In this document: in pieces, positions 48,351-61,189 of the stretch | Numbering within the stretch: the stretch's first letter is position 1 | Layout: the number at the start of each line of letters is the position of its first letter | From: Epiperipatus broadwayi | Lineage: Eukaryota; Onychophora; Udeonychophora; Euonychophora; Peripatidae | Assembly: GCA_028023455.1 (NCBI GenBank) | Contig: JAQFVV010012405.1 | Span: 7,791,291-7,855,290, forward strand | Length of the DNA: 64,000 nt | Reading direction: 5' to 3' | Position numbers and translations under genes: made by a program | Notes under the pieces: model-generated | The model's database searches: none | What the model saw: the letters and a program-made list of their open reading frames with translations, nothing else | Told to the model about the DNA's origin: nothing

Positions 48351-49982
48351 AAATCAAAAAAAATGTTCATAAATAAGTATACCTCATATCAATTGATTAT
48401 TGCCTTTGACATTTTATTGACTACTGCCTTTGCTTAAATAGTCTAATAGTATCATCTTAAAATTCAGTATTCATGAAACAAATATTACTCATTCAATTCT
48501 CATGCTAGTACTCTCAATAGTAAGGCCAGAAACACCTGAAGAAGAAATAAAGTAACATTTAAAATGTTATGTTATATACTAACCCACATGTTGCAACTCT
48601 TGAATGTATTTGAAAATTTTAAATAAAGATAGAATTTTTAAAAACATTTATTATTTAAGACTAAATGATAGAAATAATCGATGGAAGAATTCCAAAAAAT
48701 AAATAAATAAATCATATTTTAACTTTTTTAAATTATTATTTTAAATGCATATATTTAATAATTGACTTTTATTTTTAACATTTTCAAATAAAAAATATTA
48801 TTTAAATCAAACAAGACACAAACTTATTGGATCAACTTAGGATATTTGATAGATGTCTTTAAAATTGGTTCACGAGTCAATGCATTGACGTAGCTTGCAA
48901 TTTAGAATCTGGATATTTTTATCATAATTACTCTTTAAGTTTTACTAAGATAGTAGACTGATAGATTCTGGAGCTAAAATCGATGGATGTATTCCTGTTA
49001 TGTCATTTTCGGTGCGCAAATGTTTTGTAAATTCATGAGCATAAAACAATTGATTATTCCCATTAAATTTAGTAGAGGAAGTGTATATTATATAATACAT
49101 AAATATTCATTCTTTTATTAACTTTTTTTGTCCAATTTATTAAATTTTTAATATAATTTAAATTTTGTTTTGTCAGTTTTAATACAGTCTTCAATTCTTT
49201 TGATCTTATTACTAAAACGTGTTGTGTCTTATCTTGCAATGTCTATTTTGACAGGAATGGAGATGACATACAACCAAACAGACTTTTCATACAAACAAAC
49301 TTATGTTAACAATCTAATTGTTACATCTAGTTGACAATGATTGATAATTTATTATTCTTAGGACATCTTACTAAAATACTGCAATCAATAAAATTTAAAA
49401 TGCTGTCTTGACACATTTTATTTGTTTCTATGCTTTATTCAAAGCATGGATATACTTTTTATTCATAGCAAGTACACATATAAATATATTAATTATGCAA
49501 CATTTCACATTTAGACTTCTATAGTTAGCATGCAATCAGAAAACTGTTTTGTTGGATATTTTACAATTTAATATTAATAAATTTTTATTTAAAACAGAAA
49601 TTTACTATAAAATTACATTTAAACAATAATTTAAAATGATGGCAAAAACATTTATAATAATTTAGATTATTATAATTCGCATGTATGTAATCTCAAAATT
49701 ATGTTGGCAATAATATATTCTAATGGATAATTTAATTTAATTAAAATTTAAAGCAAACATTTATATATAAAATTACATTTGAACAATAATTTTAAATGAT
49801 GAAAAATATAATAAATCTAAATTTAATATATTACTTCTTCATATATTAGGAATTACTGCACCATGTACATTCTATAGTATATACACACACGTAAAATGGA
49901 TATTTTTGAATTTTTCATTTATTGATAAATTAATTTGTAATTTTGTTTTTTACCATTCTTCTAAAAAACTATACATTTATAT
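48351..49982. other. no gene recognised
   Basis: Very A+T-rich sequence. A weak duplication of 'aaaattacatttaaacaataatttaaaatgatg' occurs near 49610 and 49770. Confidence 0.45.
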
Positions 49983-50430
49983 ATTACAAAGAAATCAAGT
50001 CATATGTCACATGACCTAATTTAACAAGCTTGTATTACAAATATTATATATAGAGCTGGAAAATAAGCTCTTACCAAGCTTTGCAGAATATCCCCAACCC
50101 CAGACCAGTTTCTGCTACTGGCTTCCTCAGTGAGATGCTAGGATATTCAAGCATTATATTAAAAATACCAAAACAAGCCCAGCACTTTATCTAATGGATA
50201 ACTATTAAGTAGAAAATCTGAAATTTTCAGACATCCATATGTCTTCCAATCCAGCTATCTAACTTAAATATCCATGTGGGACTGAACCAAGTTCAAATAC
50301 ACTATATATTAATAACTTTAGAAATATAAAATCACCAAAGCCTTAATAGCAAAAAATAAAATTACAAAGAAATCAAGTCATACGTCATATGACTTAATTT
50401 AACAAGCTTGTATTACAAATATTATATATA
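49983..50430 (-). mobile_element. F2 hammerhead element, direct-repeat arrangement (378-bp period)
   Basis: The block attacaaagaaatcaagtca at 49983 recurs at 50361, so one 378-bp monomer is followed by about 70 bp of the next. The monomer contains the intact hammerhead (50086-50148) and the F2 body seen at 46.8-47.1 kb. The greater-than-one-monomer structure parallels the F1 copy at 14.5 kb. Confidence 0.83.
50086..50148 (-). ncRNA. hammerhead ribozyme, type I (F2), intact
   Basis: Best F2 copy. Outer stem I GAAUAUCC/GGAUAUUC pairs over 8 bp, internal loop UAGC/UGG, inner stem AUCUCA/UGGGGU (6 bp with G.U). The core CTGAGGA is the complement of 50124-50130. Stem II is GC/GC with loop CAGUA and an A.A closing pair. 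GAAA is the complement of 50109-50112, stem III AC/GU with loop UG, and cleavage triplet GUC the complement of 50103-50105. Nothing in stem I is shared with F1, yet the fold is the same. Confidence 0.87.
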
Positions 50431-51195
50431 AAACTTTATTGATAACAATTTATTTATAAATTTTTTCTTATTTCGATTACATATTATTCAGTATATATAA
50501 TATTATTATTAATCATGGTTAGTATAATGCTAGGTATTCGAATCCTTTCTGCATCAATACCCATCTAACCAATTTAAATTTTGGGGGATTTTTTTTTTTA
50601 TCTTTTAGGCCAAACATCTATACATTACCTTTTAATGGGATATATAAATTAATAGAATTTTAAACTTTGATCAGGATTAAACTTTAAGTAATGGTTATGA
50701 TAGGTTATTGCACTAATGTTTTATAGTAATAAAACGAATTATGTAATAAATAAATCTAGACGTGCTCAAGTTAAATGTTATTAAACAAATATAAAATGAT
50801 GAAAACAATGAAAAAAGTTTATATATATAATGCACTTGTTTTGAGAATAATAATCAGATGTTAAAGCAATCATTGTAAGCAGGAGTAATCAGTGACACTA
50901 AACTGTTTTAATTACACTCACATAACAGTTTTAGTTATTGAATATCATCAGTAATAATATAAGCATTGCATTATAAATAAACACCTTATAGCCATATTTG
51001 CTTTTGATATATTATGTAATTCTTAAGGACTCATTGGCATCGAATTTAGATGAAAAGGTGTAAATTAATAAACATAAACTAATTAATTGCATTGAGCCAG
51101 CTTTTAGCAAAACAATGCCAGAATTATAGTGCTGAATAAAGTTATGCAGTACAGATAAGCTTATATAATTGATATAATATGTACATGGTGCACAA
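50431..51195. other. no gene recognised
   Basis: A+T-rich sequence only. Confidence 0.45.
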
Positions 51196-51199
51196 TATG

Positions 51200-51475
51200 C
51201 AAATAAGGCAATTAAATATTCAATGTTTTGGATAATGGAACATGTAAATCCTTTTTGTTGATGGAATGTGGATTCTCTGCAATTGCCCAAGCCTCATTGT
51301 ACTTTCTTTCCCATTGTCTCTTTCTGAGAAAATTGTTCACATTGGATGGAGAAAACATGTGATCCATGGTGCATTTATCATCAAGAAAGATCGATCTGTA
51401 TTCAATCTTTTGTTTAGCTCTATTGTACAAATATGCATGTTGGGAAATTCTCACAGATCTATCTTAATGAATTAA
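51200..51475 (-). pseudogene. decayed repeat coding remnant, shared with 23.1-23.25 kb
   Basis: The minus-strand 80-codon frame (51212-51454) begins MRISQHAYLYNRAK, continues SIFLDDKCTMDHMFSPSNVN and ends RQWERKYNEAWAIAENPHSI...LHVPLSKTLNI at a stop. The last ~45 codons and the following ~25 bp match the plus-strand remnant at 23.1 kb. It looks like the end of a repeated element's protein, unidentified. Confidence 0.5.
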
Positions 51476-51815
51476 GAAAATGCACATAACTCATGCTGCA
51501 TCTTGTGCTATTGTTATGTAATTCAAATTAGTATTCAGATGATAAACGCATGCCAAATATGGCACTGCGGTATGGAGAGTTTTGCTTCTGTGTTATGCAG
51601 CTGTAACTAAGAAAAATAATTGACAATAAACCTATTATTATAATAATTAAGATAAAAGAGTCACAGGCTTCAGTTGTGATTATATAAATTATGATACTAA
51701 TAAATGTCATTAAAACAGGCAAAACTCTCCATACAGTAATGGCACTCAGTGCAAGTTAGAATAATCAATGGATGCCAAAAGACTTGTGCATAAAATCTCT
51801 ATCTAGTGCTAAGTC

Positions 51816-51874
51816 ATCCAATATCCCCAGACTAGTTTCTAGCTTGTGGCTTTTATCAGTGAGGAGCCTTGGAT
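51816..51874 (-). ncRNA. hammerhead ribozyme (F1), core mutated
   Basis: Full 59-nt layout with stem II AGC/GCU, GAAAC and GTC. The first core strand reads CTGATAA, losing an invariant G. Confidence 0.75.
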
Positions 51875-51929
51875 CTGAGAGCACTGTACCTAGATCTTAG
51901 ATCCTAAGATCTAGGTGCAATGCTCTCAG

Positions 51930-51988
51930 ATCCAAGGCTCCTCACTGACAAAAGCGACAAGTTAGAAACTAGTCTAGGGATATTGGAT
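51930..51988 (+). ncRNA. hammerhead ribozyme (F1), core mutated
   Basis: Partner in the opposite arm. It reads CTGACAA instead of CTGANGA. GAAAC and GTC are intact. Stem I is kept except one change (UAGGGA). Confidence 0.72.
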
Positions 51989-52319
51989 GAGTAGACACTA
52001 GATAGTGATTTTATTCATAAGCCTCTGGCATCCATTGATTAATCTAGCTTCCACTGAATGGTACTACTGTGTTGAGAGATTTGCATGTTTTAAAAAATTA
52101 TAAGGAAGCATAAGAAATGGTGATCATGTGATGTTTAATGGTTTAATACTAATAAATGTCCTATAAAAAGTCTAAAAATTACTTTTAAAATAGGACTAAG
52201 CTAGAACTGTTGTTATCAAGCAATGAACAAAAATGAATTGAATAATAGTGACTAGAATAATAATGTAAAATAATGTTTTACAATGCCAAGAATAATAAAG
52301 AATGTGAAATAATATCTAA

Positions 52320-52760
52320 AATACCAGAATATGTACCTAGCCTATGAAAACACCATTGTTTTTGTGATAGTTTTTTTAATTGGTTGCTTTAACAAATTTC
52401 AGTCATGTATAGTATTACAGTGGAGCTGTGAACTATGCAATATTTACACGACTTCAATTTCTATATGTAAATATGGTTTATAGCACATATCTTCCCCCCT
52501 CACTAAATATCACATTTAAAACATAAATGTATATATTGTAATCACATTTTTTGTAATTTAAATACTATACCTGTTCAGTTCTGTACTGTAGTTAAAAGCA
52601 CATGTACTGATTTTCTTCTAAGCATTTTTTTCTTCAGAAAATGTTTTATTACAATACCACATTTTTTTAGAATCTAGAAATATATCCAACCTATGGAAGG
52701 CCATTGTTTTTGTAATAGTTTTTTTTTAATCGAGTGATTTAACAAATTACTGCCTTTACA
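52320..52760. repeat. diverged direct duplication
   Basis: The block 'atgtacctagcctatg...ccattgtttttgtgatagtttttttaat...tttaacaaattt' at 52328-52402 recurs at about 52678-52750. No gene recognised. Confidence 0.6.
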
Positions 52761-52859
52761 TAAAATACTTTGTAAAAAAATATGTTTCCCTTGAAAAATG
52801 TGCCCTCTAATAAAAAAATGTTTGACTTGAATATCTTATGACAATGTTATGGACAAACA

Positions 52860-53000
52860 TATAGGGATTTTATATATAAGAGAACAAAAAAATAATTTAA
52901 CATTTTTATCAATGCTTTTATTTTTCAATTGACTAGCAGCCTTCTTCAAGGTGGCCTTTCATCTAATATCTTAAATAATAATAATAAAAAAGTTTTAAAA
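52860..53000 (-). other. hammerhead-like sequence, strongly decayed
   Basis: The minus strand reads CTTGAAGAAGGCTGCTAGTC, then AATTGAAAAATAAAAGC. The order CTGAAGA-GGC...GTC-GAAA followed by AATAAAAG resembles the decayed centre of the 42.5-kb palindrome. Neither copy keeps a complete core. Confidence 0.3.
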
Positions 53001-53401
53001 AAGGCTTCTACATCATCAAAATGCAGAAAGTGTATAATAAACAACAGACAATAAATGAAAAAAGTTAAAATTAAAAAAATAAATACTGAAACAGCTTAAA
53101 CTATTGCAAGTATGTACAATGTGATAAAGATTTAATTAAATTATAGCCTTCCCAACTAATAAATTTCACTTTTATTTCATTAGTTTCTTTTATTTGAGCC
53201 ACTTTTTCAGAAAATGAGAGCCTTTATTACTCTACTTGTCAATTTATATCTGAATTAATCTTGATAAACCTATGACTACAGATATCTGAGATATAGTTTT
53301 TTAAAAAAAAAAGAAAACCAGTTTAGAAATATAATATTTTGATGATTTAGTTAATCTTTAATTGATTTTGTTACTACTTCTAATACATTAAAACAAAGTA
53401 T

Positions 53402-53984
53402 TAAACTACTAAACATCATGTGATTATTATTTCCAATATGTAAGCTGTTAAAACAGAAACAAAACTCTCCATCTAGTAGTGCCACTCAGTGCAAGTCAGA
53501 GTAATCAATGACTGCAAGAATATTTATTGCATAAAATCCCTATTTAGTGCCTACTCATCCAATATCCCCAGACTAGATTTTAGCTTGTGGCTTACATCAG
53601 TGAGGAGCCTTGGATCTGAGATGGTTATTAAAGAACCAAAGACACCAAAATGTATAGATTCTGAACTGATTTCAGATCGATATGACTATATAAGTGAATG
53701 AGCTTGGATTCAAACATTATTGTGTTTTCATTTTGTACTCGTAGCTTTATAATTAACTAAATAGCTAAAAGGTAGCTGCTGGAGGATTGCATTAGATCCT
53801 AAGATCTAGGTGCAGTGCTCTCAGATCCAAGACTTCTCACTAATGAAGGCCACAAGCTAGAAACTAGTCTGAGGATATTCGATGAATAGGCACTACATAA
53901 GGATTTTATGCACTGAACCATCTTACATCAATTGATTACTTTAGCTTGTACTAGATAGCACTACTTTATGGAGAGTTTTGCCAG
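53402..53984. mobile_element. F1 hammerhead element, foldback, decayed
   Basis: The left end (ttaaactactaaacatcatgtgat) is the inverted version of the F1 right end seen elsewhere. Arms with hammerhead regions are at 53557-53615 (minus; CTGATGT and AAAATC, broken) and 53825-53883 (plus; CTAATGA, broken). Flanking duplication is not clear. Confidence 0.78.
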
Positions 53985-54299
53985 TGTTAAAATAGATTAT
54001 ATTTCTCTTTATAATAGTTCTGAAGAGACTCAGTCTTTTATCAAAAAAATGAAGGCAATTACAGAAAGTTGTAAATATGCCATCTGAAGAAACTGTACAG
54101 TAGCAAATTTTTTCAAAAAAGTTAAGATATAATGGTGCACTCAGTAGATTTATCATTAAATAAAACATTTAGCATAAGTGTGGTTTTTTTTATCTGTGAT
54201 TTTCACTACTATATATGACTTACATACATACACACACCAACAATTTGTAAGCAAGTATGGCCTACTAAGTCAAAAAAGGGAGAAATTTTGCATGTGAAT

Positions 54300-54612
54300 C
54301 ATAAATACACCCATATATAAAACATGCTGCTATATTTTTGTATTTGATATTTTGTGAGACAGTCTTCTAATTTCTTCAGCCGAAAACTTTTCTTTCTGAA
54401 ATATTGTAACACTATGTTTAACTTTAGTTTTTCGATGTATTCTATTCTCTGCCCTATCATCCCAACAGAAATAATCAATATTACACTTCTTAGGAATGTA
54501 TTTAAGATAATCCTTGTAATGCAACTGAGTTCTAGTTTTCCCATGTCAACTGTGATCAAGTTCACCACAAAATATTTTTTAAAAAGTTTTGCATTGTTCA
54601 TTCATTTTACAT
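54300..54612 (-). pseudogene. LINE C-terminal fragment (CR1/L2-like)
   Basis: The minus-strand frame reads GELDHS, a stop, HGKTRTQLHYKDYLKYIPKK, then CNIDYFCWDDRAENRIHR. This is the well-conserved tail of many LINE polymerases (GEL--G-R--G---LRYKD--K--LK--ID---W---A-DR--WR). One stop and loss of later residues make it dead. It is probably of the same LINE type as the split copy around 17.5-21.8 kb. Confidence 0.7.
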
Positions 54613-55164
54613 GTTCAATCCAAAAAAGATGAAAGTTAATAATAGTGAGTGGGCTTCATAACATCATATCTAGTAATTGAAAAATATATTTCATAGTTCA
54701 TAATTTGTGGCAAACTACCTATTGCCTAGTTACTCAATTGCCATCTCATGGAGAATTTAACACGCAAACAATGTGAGCAACTTGCTGTACACAAACATAA
54801 AATTGTATGTTTTTATGCAAATTACTTTCATTATTACATGTGAAACCTTGGGTATATTATATAAGTTTTATGTTAGTTATCATTTTTGCAATAATGCCTT
54901 TCACATTCACTGCCACTTTGTTACAAGCTTTTAAAAGATACCTGATTCCATGGATAATAAGTATAACAGTTTTCTAATAAATAACCCAGGGCAGAGCAAA
55001 GGTTTTTCTAGTAGTGGACAATAAAAGAGAATGCAGTAATCACTAGGTGTTTTACTCTCTAACTAAAATCAGCTAAATACTAATGTACCGACCAACATTT
55101 AATGGATTAAAGTTGACTATGATTCTTTATCCGAGAAAACAATTAAATCTTTAAAAGTTTTTCT

Positions 55165-55240
55165 TTGTCCCAGGTTCGAACTCCAGGCCATAAGCACATC
55201 AGATGTATAAACAATTCTTGCACCATGAGAATAATAAACT
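55165..55240 (-). mobile_element. tRNA-like SINE scrap
   Basis: The minus strand contains CATGGTGCAAGAATTG and a good B box (GAGTTCGAACCTGGG). No complete SINE could be delimited. Confidence 0.4.
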
Positions 55241-55599
55241 ATATATATATTTCTTATCATACCCATAAATGTCTGCAATATAGTTAATTTTTAAAATATA
55301 CCATTTGATTATCATTAACAATAATTAATAAAATATTAAAATTGTGCTATTATAAAAAACAAAAAGAGAAATAGAGAAAGAGAATCATCACATGATCATG
55401 TGATATTGTAGGTAATGAACTGGATATGAAGACTACCGTATTTTAGAAATGATTTTTGATCACATGTCAAATCATCTTACCAACAGTTGAAACAAGAGGA
55501 TAAAATAAAATATTTAAGTAACTGTTTAATTTACATCTATTTTTTTTTTTTTGCAATTTGACATTTATCAAAGAAACAATAATATAAGTAGAATTGTTA

Positions 55600-55830
55600 C
55601 ATTTTAATTTACAAGTGTTAAATTTACTCCACCCACAACTTTCACATAAACCATTCTAGATAAATACAGTAATGATTATCATTAATCATTTATTAAACTA
55701 GAGATTATATCTAGCCCTAATATAAAATATAAAGATTAATTTATCTGATTTTTTAAAATTAAATATACACACACATAGAGTTCTTCAACATCATTTCTCT
55801 TTTCCCATGAGTAATATATTTTATAAATAT
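55600..55830. repeat. family G repeat, single arm
   Basis: Diverged copy of 16730-16960 in the same orientation: attttaatttac..gtgtta, ccactcacaactt-like start, gattatcattaatcat, actagagattatatctagc, taaagattaat, acacacaca. Confidence 0.65.
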
Positions 55831-56884
55831 AAATTAACTGGATCTGTCTATTTTTAGCCTGACAAAATTAAATTTCTATAAAATGATTTCCCCCACCCTT
55901 CGAAATAAATATATAGTTATCTTGAATGGCGTATATATCACAAAATTTGCTTCTTATCTATTACTTTTTAAGTTAAAAGTTATTCTAAAGGCCATATTTT
56001 TTTAAAATAATATACAGTATTATAAAAAACAAACAAAACATACTGCATTATTATTTATCATTCTGCTAATTGTATTGAGTCTATATTAGAAAGATACATG
56101 GCCACTGGATGAAAAAATAAACTTGGAAAAGTAAAATACATTATGTTTATAATTGACATTATGAAGAAGTAAAATACATAAAGAAAAAAAAACATTTGCA
56201 ACAAAAGTTTGTCATTTTGCCAGTCTTTTAAATGTTCATTTGAAATATGTGTAGCTACTGTTTGAAATTTAACACTTTTATTGGCTGAAGAAATACATTT
56301 TGGTAAAAAGCAAATGTATGGTATAAATATAACTTGCACGAGGAGAAAAAATAGAAACGCATAAATTGTGACGTATTTATTTTTCGTGTTGTGAGATGGC
56401 TTATTTATTCGTTAAGTCTATTTAAATAAGTTTGTGTAGATAAACATTATACTTAAACAAATAAATATCCATATATATATATAACTGACATATAATGTGA
56501 TTGGCAGATTAAAGGTGTATTTACTATCATGTATTTACTTTTTAAAAAATATTTGATTCAATCATATTATTGAAACATAAAATTCAAGAATAAAGTAGTG
56601 GATTTAAAGTTTTAAATATATCTAAAAAAAATAATACCCATGGGGAAAAAAGGATGAAGATGGATAGATAATAAATACCATGTTTGCTAATATAGTACAT
56701 GGTCCACTTATTTTATTAAAACCATTGCCAGTATATATAATAAATAAACTTAAGAAAACCATATATTTTGCAATAAAAATAATTTATTTAATAAAATAAT
56801 ATTAATTATTTAATAAATAAATACGTCAGTGACAAATAAAATGTATACAGAGGTATAAATCCAGAAGAAATATTAGCATCTATT

Positions 56885-57240
56885 GTTGTATGAAAATATG
56901 CATGTTGAGAGTAACAAGAAGAGATCGAAAACGCAATATATGGGTAAAAGAACAAACAGGTGTTACTGACCTCATTGAAAAAATTAAAAGATTGAAGTGG
57001 AGTTGGGATGGACATATTGCTAGAAGAGATGATAATAGATGGACAATTGAAATCTTAAACTGGATTCCAAGTGATTGTAAAAGACCCAGAAAGAGACCAC
57101 ATGTGAAATGGATGAATGAAATAAAAAAACATGCAGGGGTGATGTGGAGAAGAGAAGCTAAAGATCAGAGAAGATGGATTGAACTTGGAGAGACCCTTCA
57201 TACTGCAGTGGATTGATAATGGTTGATAATGATATGATTG
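56885..57240 (+). mobile_element. RTE-type LINE, 3' end fragment, frame open
   Basis: A 5'-truncated copy whose last ~108 codons are open (56890-57216): MLRVTRRDRKRNIWVKEQTG, VTDLIEKIKRLKWSWDGHIA, then the RKRPHVKWMNEI and RRWIELGET blocks. It is followed by the GATTGATAATGGTTGATAATG terminus. It is very close to the 18.1-kb copy, so it is relatively young. Confidence 0.9.
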
Positions 57241-57834
57241 TTGAATTTATGGGTACAAGAATATATTAAATAAAATGTAGACAATTTTGCAATAAAAATG
57301 TATATTAAATCTAGAAAAAGTTAGTGTACCCTCAATGTGTGTGATAAATAAAATAAAAAAAGCAATTCATTTGGGGCATATAGGAAAATATATCCATCAT
57401 AAAATACATATAGTTCAAAGTATACATTTTTAAATTGCAGTCACCTATAAATTTGACTCGCTATTATTTTCATATTTTGTCGATAGATCACAATATAATA
57501 TTGAACATTATGACATTAGTCTATCACATGAAAACTTTATTAAAGCACATAGTTTTATCATTTATATCCTCTTTGCTTTTATTATTGGTGTTTAAATGAT
57601 GACCAAGAAATATTAATCAACACCAATGATATTAGAAATACTCCCAAGGTTGTTGGGGTTTTTTTTCTTACTTGTTGAAACAATTAATTTGATAAGTTTG
57701 CAAATGATTTTATTTTTGTAATTTCATTTTTTATGATTTTTTTTTTTTGTTCCCACATCTGCATTTAATTTGATAAGAAATTGCTTATGCTTAAAACACT
57801 TGTCACTATGAATTACCTTTTACTTTTTTTAAAT

Positions 57835-58112
57835 TTTATCCATATTTTCTGCAAGGACTACTTTTACTTTCTTTTATTAATGTACAGTTTATGCATGGGA
57901 TACTTTTTACTTTTATTTATGCACATTTTATGCAGACATTTATTTCATTATGCACATTTTATGCAAGCTCTACTTTTTACTTTTTTTCATTATACACATT
58001 TTATGCATGGATTACTTTTATTTATGGCCATTTTATATATGGGCTACCTTTTACTTTCATTTATGCACATGTTATGCATAGTCAACTTTTTACTTTCTTT
58101 TATTTAGTATAG
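57835..58112. repeat. imperfect minisatellite (~45-60 bp units)
   Basis: Repeating phrase 'tgcacattttatgca-gg-tactttttactt-atttatg', about six times with length variation. It creates Met/His/Phe/Tyr-rich frames that are not genes. Confidence 0.78.
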
Positions 58113-58489
58113 ATCTTTTACTACAAATTTTTATTTCCATTTTCATTTAATATACACTTGTATTTCTAAATTTAATATTGAATTTGGATATCATATATTC
58201 ATTAATAAATATTGACATTTCTTAAAGATATGCATTTTTTTTTAATATTGTATTTATTGAAGTAATTGATATTATTTTATTAAATAAATTATTTTTTATT
58301 GCAAAATGTACCATTTCTTGATTTATTTAATATAGTTCTGCAACAAGAATAAATGCAGACATTTTATTTTTATTAATTAGTTGTTTTTTTTAAACTCAAT
58401 GTTAAACGCTATGCAGCTTCACCAAGTGGATAAATTATACACTATAATAGCATCATCATATGTTTATGTTTAATTAAAAATCAATATAT

Positions 58490-58612
58490 TAATCTTTAAT
58501 TGAGTTTAAAGTTTATATCTGGACTAGAAATCTTAATATAATCTCTAACTTATAATAAATGATTGAAATAATTTTTAAAATATTTATCTTTGGTGATACT
58601 GTCAAAAATATA
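58490..58612. repeat. family G repeat, single arm
   Basis: atattaatctttaattgagtttaaagtttatatctggac...ataatctctaac..ataataaatgatt: matches the left arm of the inverted repeat at 16340-16905. Confidence 0.6.
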
Positions 58613-60280
58613 AATGCAGAAAATTTGACACTTGCAGATCAATTGGCACTATTTCTTTACATATTTGCAGTAACTAATTTGTAAGTATATAAATGTAATT
58701 ACATTCACTTTTACTTACACTAAGCAAGTAATAATTTAATTTTTAAAAATGATAAAACAAAATGCATCCACTATAATTGTATATATCAAATTTGTTATTA
58801 TTTATTTTCAGAAAAGTACAGGAGTTGTTGAAACAAATTTGGTCAATGAAGAATACTAGAATCTCTAAGTACAAAACCATAATAAATTAAAGATTATTTA
58901 AATCTATCTAATTAATGAAATTGAATCTTGAAAACTATCAATGAAATCATTAATTTCATTGCAGAAATTGTGGACTTTTATGAACAATTTATTATCTTCT
59001 TTTTTTTTATATGTGTATAAATAAAGCAGTCTTTTGTAAATAAATAATTCATCTTGACAATTATTGAATGGTAAGAGTTTGACTGTTTTTCATTTTCGTT
59101 TCAACCTTTGTTAAGAATGGTTTGATCTTTTATCAACCGAAGGTAAAATGTTAGCTGGGTTGGGTATGAGCCATTTATCTGAAAGAAAAATCATAAACTT
59201 CTTTAAAAGAATTTTACTTGGGCTGGATTTGAATCTAGATCATAGACATAGCTATCAGAAATACTCTCTGAATATTGGATAAAGATCATACTAATCTTTA
59301 GATATTTTCATTGTAAAGTCAATGTTTCTTTTAGGAACAATCAAAAATTACATAATTCTTATGATAAATGAACTCCATAGCTTTATATATATATAATATG
59401 GATAGTACTATATAAGAGTATTAATTATATAATAGCTTTTACATAATCTTTATTGACTTCCCATTAGTTAAACATCTGTTGTTTAATTTCTAAATTTATA
59501 TAAAAGTAATTTTTTTCTGGTTTCTGAAGTTAATGCTTAGTTATACTTTATTTTATTCCTGTCTTTTTTATATTGTATTATTCTAGGCTTCTATTTTCTC
59601 GTAATATAATTTTTTCTGCTTATCATATATTTCACTTTCTTTTATTATAAATTTAAACATATCACCATAAGTATTGCACTATATATTATCACATGATTAC
59701 AAGTGGATCGGATAACATTTTATGTGGATTCTAAGCAAATGATAGAAATGGCTGTAAATAGGCAACCCAATATATAGATACTGAACTATATCAGATTTCT
59801 ATAAGTAAGGAATCAAAGTATCTTAGCTACAAAATGTTAAGATGTTTTTGATAGCTTGATAGTAAAAAAAAAAAAAAAAAGAATAAACAGATAGCCACTA
59901 GAAAGGAATCCCATAGATTGATATAAAAAAAGGATTAAAAGATAGTTGCTGGAAAAGAAGCTCATTAGATTCAAGAAATTCAAATACCCTAGTTATAGAT
60001 TCAAAACTTCTCATTGTCAGAAAGTATAGGACTGAAATGGGATTTACTTACACTACCATCTGACATCTAATGATTAATCAAACTTATAGTAAGTGGACAA
60101 CTACAATAAGAGAAATAGCCTTTCTTTCTTAATTTTAATAATTAACAATTTTTATATTTCTTGCATGTCATTTTTCTGAAGATTTATCAATCTATTAGAA
60201 TCTCTTTTGTTTTGTCTGATTCAAAGTAATCTTGAATATAAAGTTTATTGTTAAGCATTAATTTTTACATTTTCTTGTGG
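58613..60280. other. no gene recognised
   Basis: A+T-rich sequence. Decayed tRNA-like words occur near 59225-59265. The F1-like phrase 'gaactatatcagatttctataagtaaggaatcaaagtatcttagctacaaaa' near 59780-59835 may be a very old F1 relative. Confidence 0.4.
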
Positions 60281-60284
60281 TAGA

Positions 60285-60392
60285 GTACCAGACTCTGGAG
60301 TATAATGCCTCAGATTGATCCCAGTTCTGGTACTTACAGCACATGAACTTCTTATGAATTTCCAAGAAATAAAGCCATTCAATTACTTCTTT
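60285..60392 (+). mobile_element. SINE1 copy, head lost
   Basis: GTGGTAGAGTACCAGACTCTGGAG, the CTCAGATTGATCCCAG B box, then ACTTCTTATGAATTTCCAAGAAATAAAGCC. Confidence 0.72.
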
Positions 60393-60644
60393 TTTGTACT
60401 CAAATATTCAAAAAAATATTGAAAGAATTGAATTAGAAACAATTCAGTTAACTGCTGCAAATTAATCTATTTTTCTTTGTGTTAACTCATAAATATTTTC
60501 ATGCATATTAATCATTTAAAAAATTGATTAATTGTTAACTCAATCATCTTAGCAATATCCAAGATCATAGAGAATTATAGAATTGATATCCTGGACAGAG
60601 AAAAAGCGACTTAAATTTGTTTGGTTTAAAAAATAAGAACTAAA

Positions 60645-60720
60645 AAGCTATGCTGTTTGGTACAATTGTAGAGTAGCGGACACATGAGTAAAAGTTTCTG
60701 GGTCAAAGTTCATGTAGTGA
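60645..60720 (+). mobile_element. SINE1-like copy, short
   Basis: GCTGTTTGGTACAATTGTAGAGTAGC followed by GTTTCTGGGTCAAAGTTCATG. A and B box positions are recognisable but the tail is absent. Confidence 0.5.
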
Positions 60721-61189
60721 TTTCTAGTCCTCATGTCTATAATTTTATATCATTTAAAAAAGAAGAAGGTATGCTATTTCGAAACTTTAAACATAAAGTT
60801 AAAGATTCCTGGATTGAAGTTTAATCTATCATTTCTGAATATCAACCATCATTTGATCATCCAAGTAATTAATCCAATGATTATTTGCTTATATAATTTA
60901 ATGCAAGAGTGGCAAGATAGTAATCATGACCCACTCATGAATTGCCAAAATATTTTAAAGTGACCACCTGAATTAAAAAAGAATAATTATAACTGATATT
61001 ATATTACATTAAAAGAATTACATTTATTACATACATACAGCTACAACAGGCAAGAATTGGCCTTTCATAATCAAAGCAGATGTGTATAGTCAGACACTTG
61101 GTAATGAATGGGCCAGATGACACACACCTTTATTTGAAATGTACAATGATGCATACATCAATCACAAATTCATCAGCCTGAATATGTTC

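Larger units (their letters stand above)
51709..52145. mobile_element. F1 hammerhead element, symmetric foldback, 15-bp TSD
   Basis: A 437-bp insertion between copies of atactaataaatgtc (51694-51708 and 52146-52160). It is almost a perfect head-to-head inverted dimer with its centre at about 51900 (cctagatcttag/atcctaagatctagg). Both arms carry hammerhead regions with core mutations. A separate F1 scrap (gcactgcggtatggagagttttgc) lies at 51558-51590. Confidence 0.88.

Noticed and set aside
56058-56339. Possible thrombospondin N-terminal exon (93-codon frame, minus)
   Set aside because: No laminin-G-like pattern, no convincing splice sites, composition like random A+T-rich DNA.
57781-58112. 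108-codon membrane-like protein
   Set aside because: Encoded by an A+T-rich minisatellite. Hydrophobic composition follows from TTT and TTA codons.
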